Of a DNA stretch of 64,000 nucleotides, positions 27,764-36,409 are shown one piece after another. The notes under the pieces are model-generated. The model was not told the DNA's origin, made no database searches, and saw only the letters and a program-made list of their open reading frames with translations. Origin of the DNA: Burkholderia sp. WP9 (lineage in GTDB: Bacteria > Pseudomonadota > Gammaproteobacteria > Burkholderiales > Burkholderiaceae). Each line of letters opens with the position of its first letter. Position 1 is the first letter of the stretch. The DNA lies in the NCBI RefSeq assembly GCF_900104795.1, contig NZ_FNTG01000001.1, forward strand, positions 3,534,001-3,598,000, written 5' to 3'. A program made the position numbers and the translations under genes.

Positions 27764-28150
27764 TTAAAGTCCATCGCTGACCGATTCGACGAATTGCGGC
27801 TGGAAGCGACCGATGCGATCAGCCGTATTCTTGCCTCCGCCCAGATACGGAACGAACTGGAGAACGTCTACCAGTTCACCTCGTCGGAAATTGCGGTTAA
27901 GGGCAATGCACAAGTTGCGCGCAATGAGATCGGACAGTTAGTGGGCACGAGCCAACTGGCGATGGTGGAAAGCCGTATACGTGTCGACCCGGCGCCGGGT
28001 TTCGGCTTCGTCTTCAACGATTCGGCCGCGTACCAGATGCAGCAAGGAACCGCGGTCGCCTGGATGGATCCAAAAACGACTGCGGGCGACGGCTCCCAGA
28101 TGGCTTGAGCGGCGACATCGGTTCAATAGAGAATATAGGAGTGGTGCTGC

Positions 28151-29233
28151 ATGAGTTATCGGTCTCGCCTGGCTCAAGAGAAATCACGGGCGCTATTGGT
28201 TGCTGGAATATCGTTGCTGTTGTCGGGCAGCGTTTTTGCGCAGAAAGTCGACGTGAACGCACCCGCTGACAAAGATCGATTAATCCGCGAGATTACGACA
28301 CCGTCACCGAAGAAGGACACGTGGGAACATCTCAGCGCAGTGCTGAACTGGGGAACCGGTAAGCCGTACGACGATACCATGCGCATCTTGCAGGATTACT
28401 TCAAGTCGTTGCCGCCGCCTTCTAACGACGAACTCGCCAGATTCAAGGACAAGGTGCATCGCGAACTGGTCTTCGTCAAAGGCGGCCAGTTCCTGATGGG
28501 CGATTTCGGTCCGGAAAAGTCGCAGGAAAGACTGCCCTACTCCGCCAACGACGGCGCCGCGCCCGCACACAACGTGACGCTCGACAGCTACTCGATTCTG
28601 AAGCATCGCGTGACTTACGCCGACTACGACCTTTACACGCGCGCCAATGGCTTGCCGCCGATCGCGATCAGCAAACACGAAGACCTGGAGTTCCGTTTTC
28701 CCGACTATCCCGTAGCGCATATCACGTGGCAACAGTCGCGCGATTTCTGCGCATGGGTCGGCAAGCTCGTGAGTCTGCCGTTCGATTTGCCGACTGAGGC
28801 GCAGTGGGAATATGCAGCACGTTCGCGCGGCGAGTTGTGGGTGATTCCCAGCGCCGCGGTGCCGGTTGTCGACGGCAAATACAACCTCGAACAGCTCGAC
28901 AACATCATCGACAAAATGGAAGAGAACGGCACCAGCCCGGAGCCGCTGGTTAGCCGGCCGGTAGGCACGTATGGCGACAATCGGCTGGGCGTGTCGGACG
29001 TGTTCGGCCGCGGCAAGGAATGGACTTATGACTGGTTCGACAAGAACTACTATAGCCACGCGGCGTCGCACGACCCGCGAGGTCCGGTGCGAGGCAGCCT
29101 GCGCAGCGTCCGGTACGCAACCGATAGCCGCACGCGACTCGTCATCGACCGCACGGGCCTCGCACCCGATACCGCGAAGGCCGATCTCGGGTTTCGATGC
29201 GTGCTCAACCAGTCTTCGCCAGCGGGTCAGTGA
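28151..29233 (+). CDS. Exported formylglycine-generating-enzyme-like (SUMF1) protein
   Basis: A 360-residue protein with an N-terminal signal (LLVAGISLLLSGSVFA) ending near residue 30. The FGE/SUMF1 fold starts at about 100: ELVFVKGGQFLMGDFG, the WQQSRDFCAWVGKL helix, LPTEAQWEYAARSRG, a KEWTYDWFDKNYY version of the usual EWVWD motif, and the closing GFRC. FGE-like proteins are common passengers of vgrG clusters and are thought to act in effector maturation or as cargo. True formylglycine activity is doubtful without sulfatase partners nearby. It follows the split effector by 42 bases. Confidence 0.8.
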   Translation: MSYRSRLAQEKSRALLVAGISLLLSGSVFAQKVDVNAPADKDRLIREITTPSPKKDTWEHLSAVLNWGTGKPYDDTMRILQDYFKSLPPPSNDELARFKDKVHRELVFVKGGQFLMGDFGPEKSQERLPYSANDGAAPAHNVTLDSYSILKHRVTYADYDLYTRANGLPPIAISKHEDLEFRFPDYPVAHITWQQSRDFCAWVGKLVSLPFDLPTEAQWEYAARSRGELWVIPSAAVPVVDGKYNLEQLDNIIDKMEENGTSPEPLVSRPVGTYGDNRLGVSDVFGRGKEWTYDWFDKNYYSHAASHDPRGPVRGSLRSVRYATDSRTRLVIDRTGLAPDTAKADLGFRCVLNQSSPAGQ

Positions 29234-29263
29234 GATGCTCACGCACGCTCCAACCGGCCACTC

Positions 29264-30196
29264 ATGATGAATTCACCTGCTGCCCCGTCGCGGCACAGTT
29301 GGAGCACGCTCGTCATCCTGACGCTCAGTCTCGGCGCGCTGCTTTTTTCGCTGTGCTGGCTCGTGTCTTCGCTGATCGCCACGCATCGCATGACGGTCGC
29401 CGAAGGAACCGTGGTGAGTTACGACCAGGGCGGCCGGAGCTGGCGTTCGTATCAACCCGTGATCGTCTTCACGACCGCACTCGGCGAGCGCGAACAGATC
29501 ACGGGCCAGACGTCGTCGACACAGCCGGCCTACGATATCGGCCAAACGTTGCGCGTGTTCTACGACCCCGCGAACCCCGCACGCTCGGCGATCATCGACG
29601 ACTTTGGGCAGCGCTGGTTTCCTGTCGGTGTGGTGATGTTGCTCAGCGTGGTGTTTTCAGCGATTGGCGCGGTGATGTTCGTAATCGAGCGCGGCAAGGT
29701 TAAACATGTGGCGCCTTCGTCGTACTCGCAGGGGAGGCGCAAACGCGGCCGACAGAATCTACTGATCTGCCTGATTCCGATTGTCATCGGCGCGGGATTT
29801 CTGCTGGGCGCTGCCGCTTCGGCAATGCACGAACGGCAGATCATTGGAAGCTATACGCGCACGACTGGCAAAGTCGTCGAAGTCCAGGAAGCCGAACGGC
29901 CTTATCGGCCGCGCTCGCACATGTACTCGGCGATTGTCGCGTTCAAAACCGCGACGGGGAAAGAAGTCACCTTTGCGCAGGGGTCGTCGTCATCGCATAA
30001 CGATCTCGGCAGCGGTGACGAGGTCAGTGTTCTGTACGATGCGAATTCGCCCGATCGCGCGATGATCGACAGCTTCTGGGAGCACTGGGGACTGCCTGCC
30101 ATCCTCGTTGTCATCGGCTTGCCGTTCTTCGCCGTTGGTGTGTTCTTTGTCAGCACTGTCGACTTCAGCGGTGGGCGCCACAGCAAACGGACCTAG
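29264..30196 (+). CDS. DUF3592-containing membrane protein (two repeats)
   Basis: A 310-residue protein built of two similar halves. Each has a membrane segment (LVILTLSLGALLFSLCWLVS; VGVVMLLSVVFSAIGAVMFV; LICLIPIVIGAGFLLGAAAS; AILVVIGLPFFAVGVFFVS) and a DUF3592 beta domain (EGTVVSYDQGGRSWRSYQPV in the first, TGKVVEVQEAERPYRPRSHM in the second, each followed by a YD.NSPDRAMI-type motif). DUF3592 proteins occur often in polymorphic toxin and T6SS loci, and some appear to give immunity against envelope-targeting toxins. Here that would fit protection from the large vgrG cargo; this is inference. Confidence 0.75.
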   Translation: MMNSPAAPSRHSWSTLVILTLSLGALLFSLCWLVSSLIATHRMTVAEGTVVSYDQGGRSWRSYQPVIVFTTALGEREQITGQTSSTQPAYDIGQTLRVFYDPANPARSAIIDDFGQRWFPVGVVMLLSVVFSAIGAVMFVIERGKVKHVAPSSYSQGRRKRGRQNLLICLIPIVIGAGFLLGAAASAMHERQIIGSYTRTTGKVVEVQEAERPYRPRSHMYSAIVAFKTATGKEVTFAQGSSSSHNDLGSGDEVSVLYDANSPDRAMIDSFWEHWGLPAILVVIGLPFFAVGVFFVSTVDFSGGRHSKRT

Positions 30197-30239
30197 CTTT
30201 GAACGTGATTCGAGATTCGAGATTGATGGCAGGTGACCT

Positions 30240-30629
30240 ATGACTTCGATCGCATGTGAAGGCGATAGCACGTCGCACGGCGGCAAGATCGTTTCCGCCT
30301 CGGCGACCATCGGCGTTGGCGACAGCGGACGGCGCGCCGCCCGGCTCGGCGACCTCGTCCATTGTCCGAAATGCGACGGCACGTTTCCGATTGTGACATC
30401 ACAGAATCCGGCGATGACCGTGGAAGGTGTGCCGCTCGCTTTTCATGGCGACAAGACCTCGTGCGGTGCGGTGTTGATCGCCGCGCAATCCGAGACCATC
30501 GGCAATGTACCTGCGTCGATGCAGGGCACGACGGCCGCGGCGGCGGAGTCCACAGTCGCGCCGACGTTGTGTCGCGAGTGCCTCGCTCATGCCGCAGAAA
30601 CGGGCGCTTCCACAGTCGTGCGCTCATGA
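30240..30629 (+). CDS. PAAR-domain spike tip protein
   Basis: A 129-residue protein with the PAAR pattern: CEGDSTSHGGKIVSASATI, RRAARLGDLVHCPKC, then GVPLAFHGDKTSCGAVLIAA. It forms the sharp point on VgrG. A ~35-residue C-terminal extension contains a second Cys pair (CRECLAH). Its stop overlaps the DUF4123 gene start by 4 bases (ATGA), so the two are translated together. Confidence 0.88.
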   Translation: MTSIACEGDSTSHGGKIVSASATIGVGDSGRRAARLGDLVHCPKCDGTFPIVTSQNPAMTVEGVPLAFHGDKTSCGAVLIAAQSETIGNVPASMQGTTAAAAESTVAPTLCRECLAHAAETGASTVVRS

Positions 30630-31126
30630 TCCCGGCGACTCTCGCTAAACGGCTGGAGCGTTTGCGCGCGGATGCCCCGGCGCTGCGTGCGTATGCGCTG
30701 GTCGATGGCCTGCAGTATGAGCAGCATTTCGGCCGGAGTTTGCGGCGCCGCTGGGGCACTGTGCACTCGCTTTTCGCCGGGACAGAAGACGAGCCATTGG
30801 CGTCCGCTGGACCTTGGCTTGTAGACATCGCGCAACCCGATGCCGACGTGGTTGCTTCACTCGATGAACTGGAAACGGCGCGGCCTGGTGTGATGTGGTT
30901 ATTCAGCACGCAGGATATCGAGTCGCTCGTGCGGACACTGCAACGCAAGCTCAATAGCAAACTGCCGAATGGCAAGATTGCGTTGCTCCGGTTTTGGGAT
31001 CCGCGTGTTTTCGTGCCGCTCTTCAATGCGCTCGACACCGAAAGACGTCGCGCTTATTTCGGCGATGTGGACGAGTGGCACGGCCTTGCGGAAGGCAAAC
31101 GCTTTCACGTCTCTCACCATGCTTGA
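30626..31126 (+). CDS. DUF4123 T6SS effector chaperone
   Basis: Starts at ATG 30626, overlapping the PAAR stop. The 166-residue product shows the DUF4123 sequence AYALVDGLQYEQHFGRSL, the WLVDIAQPDAD strand and LLRFWDPRVFVPLF near the end. DUF4123 proteins load effectors onto VgrG/PAAR and sit directly before their client gene. The client here is probably the Tox-REase-5 protein two genes on. It overlaps the next gene by 8 bases. Confidence 0.85.
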   Translation: MIPATLAKRLERLRADAPALRAYALVDGLQYEQHFGRSLRRRWGTVHSLFAGTEDEPLASAGPWLVDIAQPDADVVASLDELETARPGVMWLFSTQDIESLVRTLQRKLNSKLPNGKIALLRFWDPRVFVPLFNALDTERRRAYFGDVDEWHGLAEGKRFHVSHHA

Positions 31127-31469
31127 ACTGACCGCAGACCAATGGGCCGCTTTGTGCGCAAGCGACGAACGCAATTTTGTCGCGACGATTCGTGACGATA
31201 TCGTGCACGACGCCCCCCGCTATGCCAGCGATCCGACCTTGCTCGACCGCCTGATGCGGGCGTATGGGGACGCTAAGCGCATGGGGTTTCAGCAGGACAA
31301 GGAGCTGGTGGAGTTTCTTTATATCGAAGCGGATGTGCCGGAGTTTTATCGCAAGCCGGGGATCGCGGCCTGGCTTGCGAAGCCAGGACGACCGGTTGAG
31401 GAGCGTTTCGAGGATCTGCTGGCGGTGACGCGGCGGAAGTTGATTGATAGGGATAGGGAGACGCGGTGA
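31119..31469 (+). CDS. Small T6SS accessory protein
   Basis: A 116-residue protein starting at ATG 31119 inside the end of the DUF4123 gene. It is helical (MLELTADQWAALCASDERNF, EFLYIEADVPEFYRKPGIAA, RFEDLLAVTRRKLIDRDRE) and has no signal or membrane segment. Similar small genes stand between DUF4123 and Tox-REase-5 genes in other proteobacterial T6SS clusters, so a helper role in delivery is likely, but no function is known to me. Its stop overlaps the toxin start (TGATG). Confidence 0.7.
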   Translation: MLELTADQWAALCASDERNFVATIRDDIVHDAPRYASDPTLLDRLMRAYGDAKRMGFQQDKELVEFLYIEADVPEFYRKPGIAAWLAKPGRPVEERFEDLLAVTRRKLIDRDRETR

Positions 31470-32053
31470 TGGCTGTGTTGGCAATTCCGCTCGTCGAAGG
31501 AGCGGGCGCATTGCTTGCCGAAGCATTCCCCGCTTTGCTAGGCGGGACCGCTGCGGCGGGAATCCTGTCGCTATCCGGCGATCAGGCGCAAGACAAGAGC
31601 AAGACCCAACCGGTCGCGCGAACCATGCCGAAGACAGACGAAGCGTGCAACAAGTGTCCACCGGATGCGGGTAACCTCGTGACGCGTAACTGGAATATGT
31701 CAGCCACCTCGCGCACATATCAGGCGCAGGTGACAGGCTTCGCGCCGAATACGGAGTGGAGTTTCAGCGGGCTCGACTTCGATGGGTTTCGTGCGTCGCT
31801 GTGTCAGCTGGAAGAGGCAAAGGCGAATTATGATCAGTTTTTTGATCCGGAGACGGGTAATCCAAAGCGATTCTTCCTGATTTCTGGTGTTGAAAAAATG
31901 CGCAACCAGGCGAGAGAACAAAACGTCGTTGCGGCGGCCAATACACCGGCGCTGTTGCATTGGTATTTTATGCAGCCGCTGAGCTATCGGTACTTCACGC
32001 GCAGTTTTCGCACCACCGCGCCGCTGGTCAACACAGAATTGAAGCCACTTTAA
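31469..32053 (+). CDS. T6SS nuclease effector, Tox-REase-5 domain
   Basis: A 194-residue protein. An N-terminal glycine/alanine-rich hydrophobic segment (ALLAEAFPALLGGTAAAGIL) is common in PAAR-delivered effectors. The Tox-REase-5 domain begins at about residue 60: ACNKCPPDAG, VTRNWNMSATSRTYQ, EWSFSGLDFDGFR, CQLEEAKANYDQFF with the catalytic-type Glu and Lys, and ALLHWYFMQPLSYRYF. The family has a restriction-endonuclease fold and cleaves nucleic acid in target cells (as Pseudomonas TseT). It is followed by two Imm52 genes, its expected immunity family. Confidence 0.85.
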   Translation: MAVLAIPLVEGAGALLAEAFPALLGGTAAAGILSLSGDQAQDKSKTQPVARTMPKTDEACNKCPPDAGNLVTRNWNMSATSRTYQAQVTGFAPNTEWSFSGLDFDGFRASLCQLEEAKANYDQFFDPETGNPKRFFLISGVEKMRNQAREQNVVAAANTPALLHWYFMQPLSYRYFTRSFRTTAPLVNTELKPL

Positions 32054-32081
32054 TGAGTACGAGCACTGAACGTTGACGAAC

Positions 32082-32801
32082 ATGGCCTTTCATTTGAACA
32101 TTGATGTCACCTATCGCGTAGCTGCCCTGCAATTGCCGACCATCGAGTCGGAGTACGACCGACTTTGGCAGTTTGCGAACGTTCTGACGCGAGCCGGCTT
32201 ACCCGTGGAGAAATGGTATCCAGCGGCGGATACGGAAAGAGCGTCGCTGCTAAACGCTGCCTTCGATGCCAATGGACCGACCAGAGCGGCGATTGCCATG
32301 GCCAAGAATTCCGCTTTATCCAATGGCACTAGAGTCAGGTCGCTCGGGGTATGGAATGGCTTAGAGGGAGACGGTGGAGCTGCTTTTTCCGACTCGCAAG
32401 GCATTGATAGTGTGTGCTCGGTGACCTTCCAGATGAAAGGCATTGTCGGATTTCAGCAGGCAACCCTGGTCGCGGACGTTGTTTTGGAAGCGGCGCGCAT
32501 CTGGTCCGCGTCGAGCGTTCAGGTCGGGCCATTCAAGTATTTTTCGCAGCAGCAGGTCTTCGAAAAACGACCCGGCGCCGGTTGGATGCTTTATTTGCCG
32601 AGAGTTTTCACCGCGCAGCAAGTGCCTGAGGCTCGCGACCTGATTCCGGTCATGGATGGTAAGCAGCGGATAGGCACCCTCATCGTCAGTGTTGTCGATG
32701 AGCCTTTCTCCGCTTCAAATCCGGAACATGTGAAGATCGCCAACTCAATTGAAGAGCGATTGGTCGATCAAGACTTGCTGCCCTTATTCACCGAACTTTA
32801 G
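32082..32801 (+). CDS. Immunity protein Imm52, first copy
   Basis: A 239-residue protein; I choose ATG 32082 because alignment with the paralogue starts there (MAFHLNIDV against MKFSLNLEL), though a TTG at 32073 is possible. Typical blocks are LWQFANVLTRAGLPVEKWYP, RVRSLGVWNGLEG, VFEKRPGAGWMLYLPRVF and SVVDEPFSA. Imm52 proteins protect against Tox-REase-5 toxins and directly follow them, as here. No signal peptide, consistent with neutralisation in the cytoplasm. Confidence 0.82.
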   Translation: MAFHLNIDVTYRVAALQLPTIESEYDRLWQFANVLTRAGLPVEKWYPAADTERASLLNAAFDANGPTRAAIAMAKNSALSNGTRVRSLGVWNGLEGDGGAAFSDSQGIDSVCSVTFQMKGIVGFQQATLVADVVLEAARIWSASSVQVGPFKYFSQQQVFEKRPGAGWMLYLPRVFTAQQVPEARDLIPVMDGKQRIGTLIVSVVDEPFSASNPEHVKIANSIEERLVDQDLLPLFTEL

Positions 32802-32824
32802 CTCGGATGAAATTGGCCGATACC

Positions 32825-33541
32825 ATGAAGTTCAGTCTGAACCTTGAATTGGCATTTCGTCTGCCGGAGCCGGTGTTGCCCGCCATCGAAACCGAATGCG
32901 CCTGGTTGTGGGAGTTCGCAAGCGTGTTGCAACGCGCGAATTTGCCGATCGACGGTTGGTATCCGCCGGCGACAAGCGTAAAGGCTTCACTCCGCAATCG
33001 TGCCTTCAATGCGTCAGGGCCGACCACGGCCGTAATTGCGATGGCCAAGGCCGAGAAGCAGGGCTGCCCGGGGGTGCGCTCGTTTGGTGCCTGGAATGGA
33101 ATCGAAGGTAACGGAGGCGCGGTTTTCACGGACCATTTATCGGTGAGTGGTCTGTGCACCTTGAGCTTGCAAACCAAAGGCGTTACGGAGATGACAAGGC
33201 TTGAAGTCGTGGCGTATATCGTCAGCGAAGCGACGCGTATCTGGCCAGCACTGAGCATTGAAGTGGGGTCCTTTATATACGCCTCGGAACACAAGGTCTT
33301 TGAAAAACGACCGGGTGCCGGTTGGATGCTTTATTTGCCGCGTGTTCTCACGTCACGGCAAGTGCCGGAAGCCGCTTCCCTCATTCCTGTGATGGATGGC
33401 GAGTTGCAGAAAGGGACGATTGTGGTCAGTGTCGTCGATGAACCGTTTTCAGCGGCGAAGGAGGAGCATGTGGCGGTCGCGAATGCGATTGAACTGCGGT
33501 TGGTCGATCAGGATTTATTGCCGTTGTATGCCGAACTGTAG
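32825..33541 (+). CDS. Immunity protein Imm52, second copy
   Basis: A tandem paralogue of the preceding gene, 238 residues from ATG 32825. Shared blocks include VFEKRPGAGWMLYLPRVL and SVVDEPFSA; other regions differ at many positions (e.g. RVRSLGVWNGLEG versus GVRSFGAWNGIEG), so the copies are diverged rather than a recent duplication. It may neutralise a different toxin allele, an arrangement known for orphan immunity genes. Roughly half the residues are conserved by eye. Confidence 0.82.
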   Translation: MKFSLNLELAFRLPEPVLPAIETECAWLWEFASVLQRANLPIDGWYPPATSVKASLRNRAFNASGPTTAVIAMAKAEKQGCPGVRSFGAWNGIEGNGGAVFTDHLSVSGLCTLSLQTKGVTEMTRLEVVAYIVSEATRIWPALSIEVGSFIYASEHKVFEKRPGAGWMLYLPRVLTSRQVPEAASLIPVMDGELQKGTIVVSVVDEPFSAAKEEHVAVANAIELRLVDQDLLPLYAEL

Positions 33542-33728
33542 GTCGGACGGAGATTTAGCGGACGAGGCGAACTCTAGCCTTCAATACAGGCCTCGCCCAC
33601 GAGATCGCGCATAAGGGGCTCAGTCTGCGCATCCGCAATGTCGCCGGCGCTAACTCTATGCCCAATCTCAACCAGTCGATCGATCACATACACCAGTCAC
33701 CGGCGCTAAATCCGCTACTGGCTCTGCC

Positions 33729-34058
33729 GTGCATGCCATAACTACGGCGGTGAACAACGCTGCCGGAAATAACCTTCCAGCGTCACCGCCACAAGTTGCG
33801 GCGACGGCCAGCACCGGTCGCGCGGCGACTAGTGAATCGAGTACAACTCCGTATCCGGCCGCCAGTGTAGCGCCTCGCCATAACTATGGCGCGGCGGTCC
33901 GTCTGAATAACACGCGGAACTTGGGCAAGCGGGTCAAAGATACGGCAGGCCATGCCGTCGAGGTTCGGTCATTTGCCGACCTGAAGCACGTTGGAGACGG
34001 CTATGGGGTGACTTATCATCCCCACGAAAACATGCATTGGTCTGACACGGGTCATTAA
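33729..34058 (+). CDS. Possible toxin-tail fragment
   Basis: A 109-residue product starting at GTG 33729 without a clear ribosome-binding site. The first 55 residues are low-complexity Ala/Ser/Thr/Pro; the end (AVRLNNTRNLGKRVKDTAGH, then VTYHPHENMHWSDTGH) is His-rich and resembles a displaced C-terminal toxin tip. Just before it, 33574-33742 is open in another frame (HEIAHKGLSLRIRNVAGANS), also fragment-like. Both may be leftovers of recombined polymorphic toxin tips before an immunity-like gene. No family is recognised. Confidence 0.3.
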   Translation: MHAITTAVNNAAGNNLPASPPQVAATASTGRAATSESSTTPYPAASVAPRHNYGAAVRLNNTRNLGKRVKDTAGHAVEVRSFADLKHVGDGYGVTYHPHENMHWSDTGH

Positions 34059-34069
34059 TAGGGAGAATT

Positions 34070-34567
34070 ATGCGAAACGGCGGACCCAATGCGGCGCGCC
34101 ACAATATTGTTTTCGTCGATCAAAAAATTGCCGACGATACGGTATTCAGCGGGTTGGTGGATGCCGGCACAAAGAACAGTGTGCTCTGCTGCGTGAAAGT
34201 CAGCAGGAATTCGTCTATCGCACTGGCGGAGTTGCTGAGAAAATATGAGTGGGATGACGACATGGCGGATCACCTCAAGAAGATCACCGGCTGGAAATAT
34301 ATCTACGAAGCGAGCCTTGTCGATCAGTCAGCGCAAAATCCGAAGATGCGCAAATTGGTGAAAGACTTGAGCATGCCCCCTGCTCTGTCGCCGTATTCTG
34401 CCGCTATTGTTTCGGGAAAAATCGCAGGCGAAGAGGTTGATAGGAAATTTTCGACTAGCGGCGTGGCAATCTCCTTTTCCACGTTGGAGAACAAGAACGT
34501 CATGCAGTACAAGTTTTCTGTCGATGGCGAGCCGGTGAAACTGACGGAAGGGATGTTTGCCGATTGA
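34070..34567 (+). CDS. Small soluble protein, possibly immunity
   Basis: A 165-residue protein with ATG at 34070 preceded by GGGAGAA. No signal peptide or membrane helix. It contains NIVFVDQKIADDTVFSGLVD, a Cys pair in VLCCVKV and KITGWKYIYEASLVDQ. It follows the toxin-tail fragment by 11 bases, the position expected for an immunity gene. I recognise no family, so this is a positional guess. Confidence 0.5.
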   Translation: MRNGGPNAARHNIVFVDQKIADDTVFSGLVDAGTKNSVLCCVKVSRNSSIALAELLRKYEWDDDMADHLKKITGWKYIYEASLVDQSAQNPKMRKLVKDLSMPPALSPYSAAIVSGKIAGEEVDRKFSTSGVAISFSTLENKNVMQYKFSVDGEPVKLTEGMFAD

Positions 34568-34707
34568 TTGATGAAGCCGATTCAGCGCGCGAGAACGGTA
34601 GTCGATGACATCGGATATCGACTCAACTGATGCGGAGCGTCAGAAGGGTCGGTGACCGTACCAGTTCGAATGGCGAAGTGCTGGGTGGATAGGCGAACTG
34701 TTTTGTC

Positions 34708-34887
34708 ATGAGGCGGCCCGTCGTGAGAATCGGAGACCCTGTGTCCTTTCCCAAACACGGGGATAACCACATTGCCCATGCCACGTCGAAAGCTCGTGAC
34801 AAAGGCTTGGAAGTCGCGCAACACAGCGATGCATGTGAGTGTGGTTGCACGCTAATTTCTTCTCAGCCTACGGGTGGGCTAAGGTAA
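34708..34887 (+). CDS. Shortened PAAR-like protein
   Basis: A 59-residue frame from ATG 34708 to TAA 34885-34887. It starts with the PAAR N-terminus (RPVVRIGDPVSF) and ends with the PAAR C-terminus (DACECGCTLISSQ), but the ~30 residues normally between, including the GD..CP.C part, are missing. This is an internally shortened or pseudogenised PAAR protein. It lies within the T6SS remnants. Confidence 0.5.
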   Translation: MRRPVVRIGDPVSFPKHGDNHIAHATSKARDKGLEVAQHSDACECGCTLISSQPTGGLR

Positions 34888-34965
34888 GCGCGGTAGACTG
34901 GGTTCACCGTCCCGTCGGCGCTGCTCAGCCGTCTGGGGAAGCCACCACCCCGAAGAGACTTTGAA

Positions 34966-35322
34966 ATGCAAAGTGACCTTGCTAGCTTGCGCGACCTCGT
35001 TCGTCAGTTCGCGGATGAACGCGACTGGGACAAATTTCACACGCCAAAGAATCTAGCGACAGCTCTAAGCGTCGAGGCGAGTGAGCTACTGGAGCCGTTT
35101 CAGTGGCTGACCACCGGGCACAAGAGCGAACTGGACGACGGCAAGCAAACCGCCATTCGTCACGAAATGGCGGACGTATTGCTCTACCTCGTCCGCCTAG
35201 CAGACAAGCTTGATGTCGAGCTCTATCAAGCCTGTTTGGAAAAAATGGGTATCAATGGGGTCAAGTATCCCGCCGAAAAAGTCCGTGGCGATTCGCGAAA
35301 GTATTCCGATTACCAAGACTAA
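34966..35322 (+). CDS. MazG-like nucleotide pyrophosphohydrolase
   Basis: A 118-residue all-alpha NTP-PPase of the MazG-like/dCTP pyrophosphatase group. The metal-binding signature is clear: SVEASELLEPFQW (ExxE) and EMADVLLYLVRLADKL (ExxD). It hydrolyses (deoxy)nucleoside triphosphates to monophosphates and is found both as a house-cleaning enzyme and as a conflict-associated gene that lowers nucleotide pools. It stands alone, with the start at ATG 34966 and no near operon partner. Which nucleotide it uses cannot be told from sequence. Confidence 0.85.
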   Translation: MQSDLASLRDLVRQFADERDWDKFHTPKNLATALSVEASELLEPFQWLTTGHKSELDDGKQTAIRHEMADVLLYLVRLADKLDVELYQACLEKMGINGVKYPAEKVRGDSRKYSDYQD

Positions 35323-35499
35323 GAACTTTCGCGCGCCGGGTTAGCGCAACTAGGACGTCATACTCAATTCCAACTGCCGACAAACTCGAAGCGTATCCAC
35401 TGCTTGCCATGCGGCTTCATGAAAGATGGAACACCGACGGCCGTTGCGATCGGACTGAAGCAATGGCACGCATGCGAGGAGCCGGCGGGGACAGCGAAA

Positions 35500-36090
35500 T
35501 CTCGACGTTCATCAATGGTTGCGTGCGCCTAAATTCTCGACGTTGCTGGGATGGCATCGACGTTCACCGACGCGCTCTTGTAGTCCCAGCTCGCGCGCTG
35601 CACGTTGCCCGGCAGGAGCTGACGCGAGGCCGACCACAGTGTGATCGAATCGCGCGCTTCGGTGACCGCGTCGCGGTGATAGCGCGCCGTGCCGGCCGAC
35701 GACTGCGGCAGTTTCATCGGGCGCTCCAAGCACCGGCGTGTGCACCGGCGACTCACCGGCGCCGTCGGCCGATGGGGCCGCGCCCCGCTTGCCCGCCGCC
35801 GTGAATCACGCAGCCACACGCGACGGCACAGCCGCCGGATGAAATCCGCGTCCGACTTGTGAAACTGCAACAGCGTCTCGCGCACCGGATACTTCGCGCG
35901 ATCCAGCGACGACAGGTCGAAATCGAACGCGCGCGCGGGACTTTTCTTCTGCTATTCGTCCAGCAGCTTCTCGATCAAATCGGGCCCACTCAGCGTGGGG
36001 GAAGATGCGCGTATTGGTTCGCCCCTCCAGCACCGATAACGCATCGCGCAGATCGGGTGCAAGGCGACGCTGTCGGCGACATCTGCACCG
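35500..36090 (-). pseudogene. vgrG relic
   Basis: Broken minus-strand frames keep VgrG phrases: VLEGRTNTRIFPHAEWARFD (36033 side), then YPVRETLLQFHKSDADFIRR and LCRR, and DSITLWSASRQLLPGNVQRA with SWDYKSASV (35529-35885). Several frameshifts and a stop separate them and both ends are gone. It is the middle of the gp27-like part of a second VgrG, distinct from the one at 22063. Confidence 0.7.
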
Positions 36091-36104
36091 ACAGCGGCAA
36101 ACCG

Positions 36105-36365
36105 TCAGCGGCTACCTGTGTTGACCTGAGTGGCAATCAGTCGACCGCCGCAGGCGAGTTCGTCGCCATCACACGCGGCTTCCTTGCCGTCGAGCATGAC
36201 TTTGCCTGAAACCTTGGAAATCGAAGTACTGCCGTGGATCTCGCACACTGCGGCGTCACCCAAACGAGCGATTGGCCGCCCGCCAGTTTTCGAGTTCGGC
36301 GCGCCCGACGTCACATGTCCGCCGTGGCTATGGGAATCCCCAACGACGATGAAGTTCTTGCTCAT
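36105..36365 (-). CDS. PAAR-domain protein
   Basis: An 86-residue PAAR protein, apparently complete: VVGDSHSHGGHVTSGAP, RPIARLGDAAVCEIHG, KVMLDGKEAACDGDELACGG and RLIATQ. Its minus-strand neighbours are a vgrG relic and a truncated DUF2875 gene, so it is the best-preserved member of a dying T6SS cluster. It could still cap a VgrG made elsewhere. Confidence 0.8.
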   Translation of the reverse strand: MSKNFIVVGDSHSHGGHVTSGAPNSKTGGRPIARLGDAAVCEIHGSTSISKVSGKVMLDGKEAACDGDELACGGRLIATQVNTGSR

Positions 36366-36409
36366 CTCATACCTAAGGTCGCTTGAAGATGTATCGGCGT
36401 CAGCGCGTA

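Larger units (their letters stand above)
24810..28108 (+). pseudogene. Large T6SS cargo protein, split by an IS5 element
   Basis: Coding parts are 24810-26556 and 27768-28108. Dropping the IS and one TTAA duplication joins them in frame (YIVYAL then KSIADRFDELRLEATDAI) to give 695 residues. Start ATG 24810 lies 38 bases after vgrG. The N-terminal ~70 residues (RPLFFFYPDTAELFECPVE) precede coiled-coil-like helices (ANLKEAIKKEEAATAEVHEQ). A Gly/Ala-rich stretch (GVSGQAGAGAQAAF and MRAGLCVGVGLKGEVEAAV) looks like a membrane-inserting region. Position next to vgrG implies an effector. I know no enzymatic motif in it. The present product ends at Ser-stop inside the IS. Confidence 0.75.

Noticed and set aside
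28151-29233. Genuine sulfatase-activating enzyme
   Set aside because: It is exported, lies in a T6SS cargo operon and has no sulfatase partner; FGE fold does not establish the activity.
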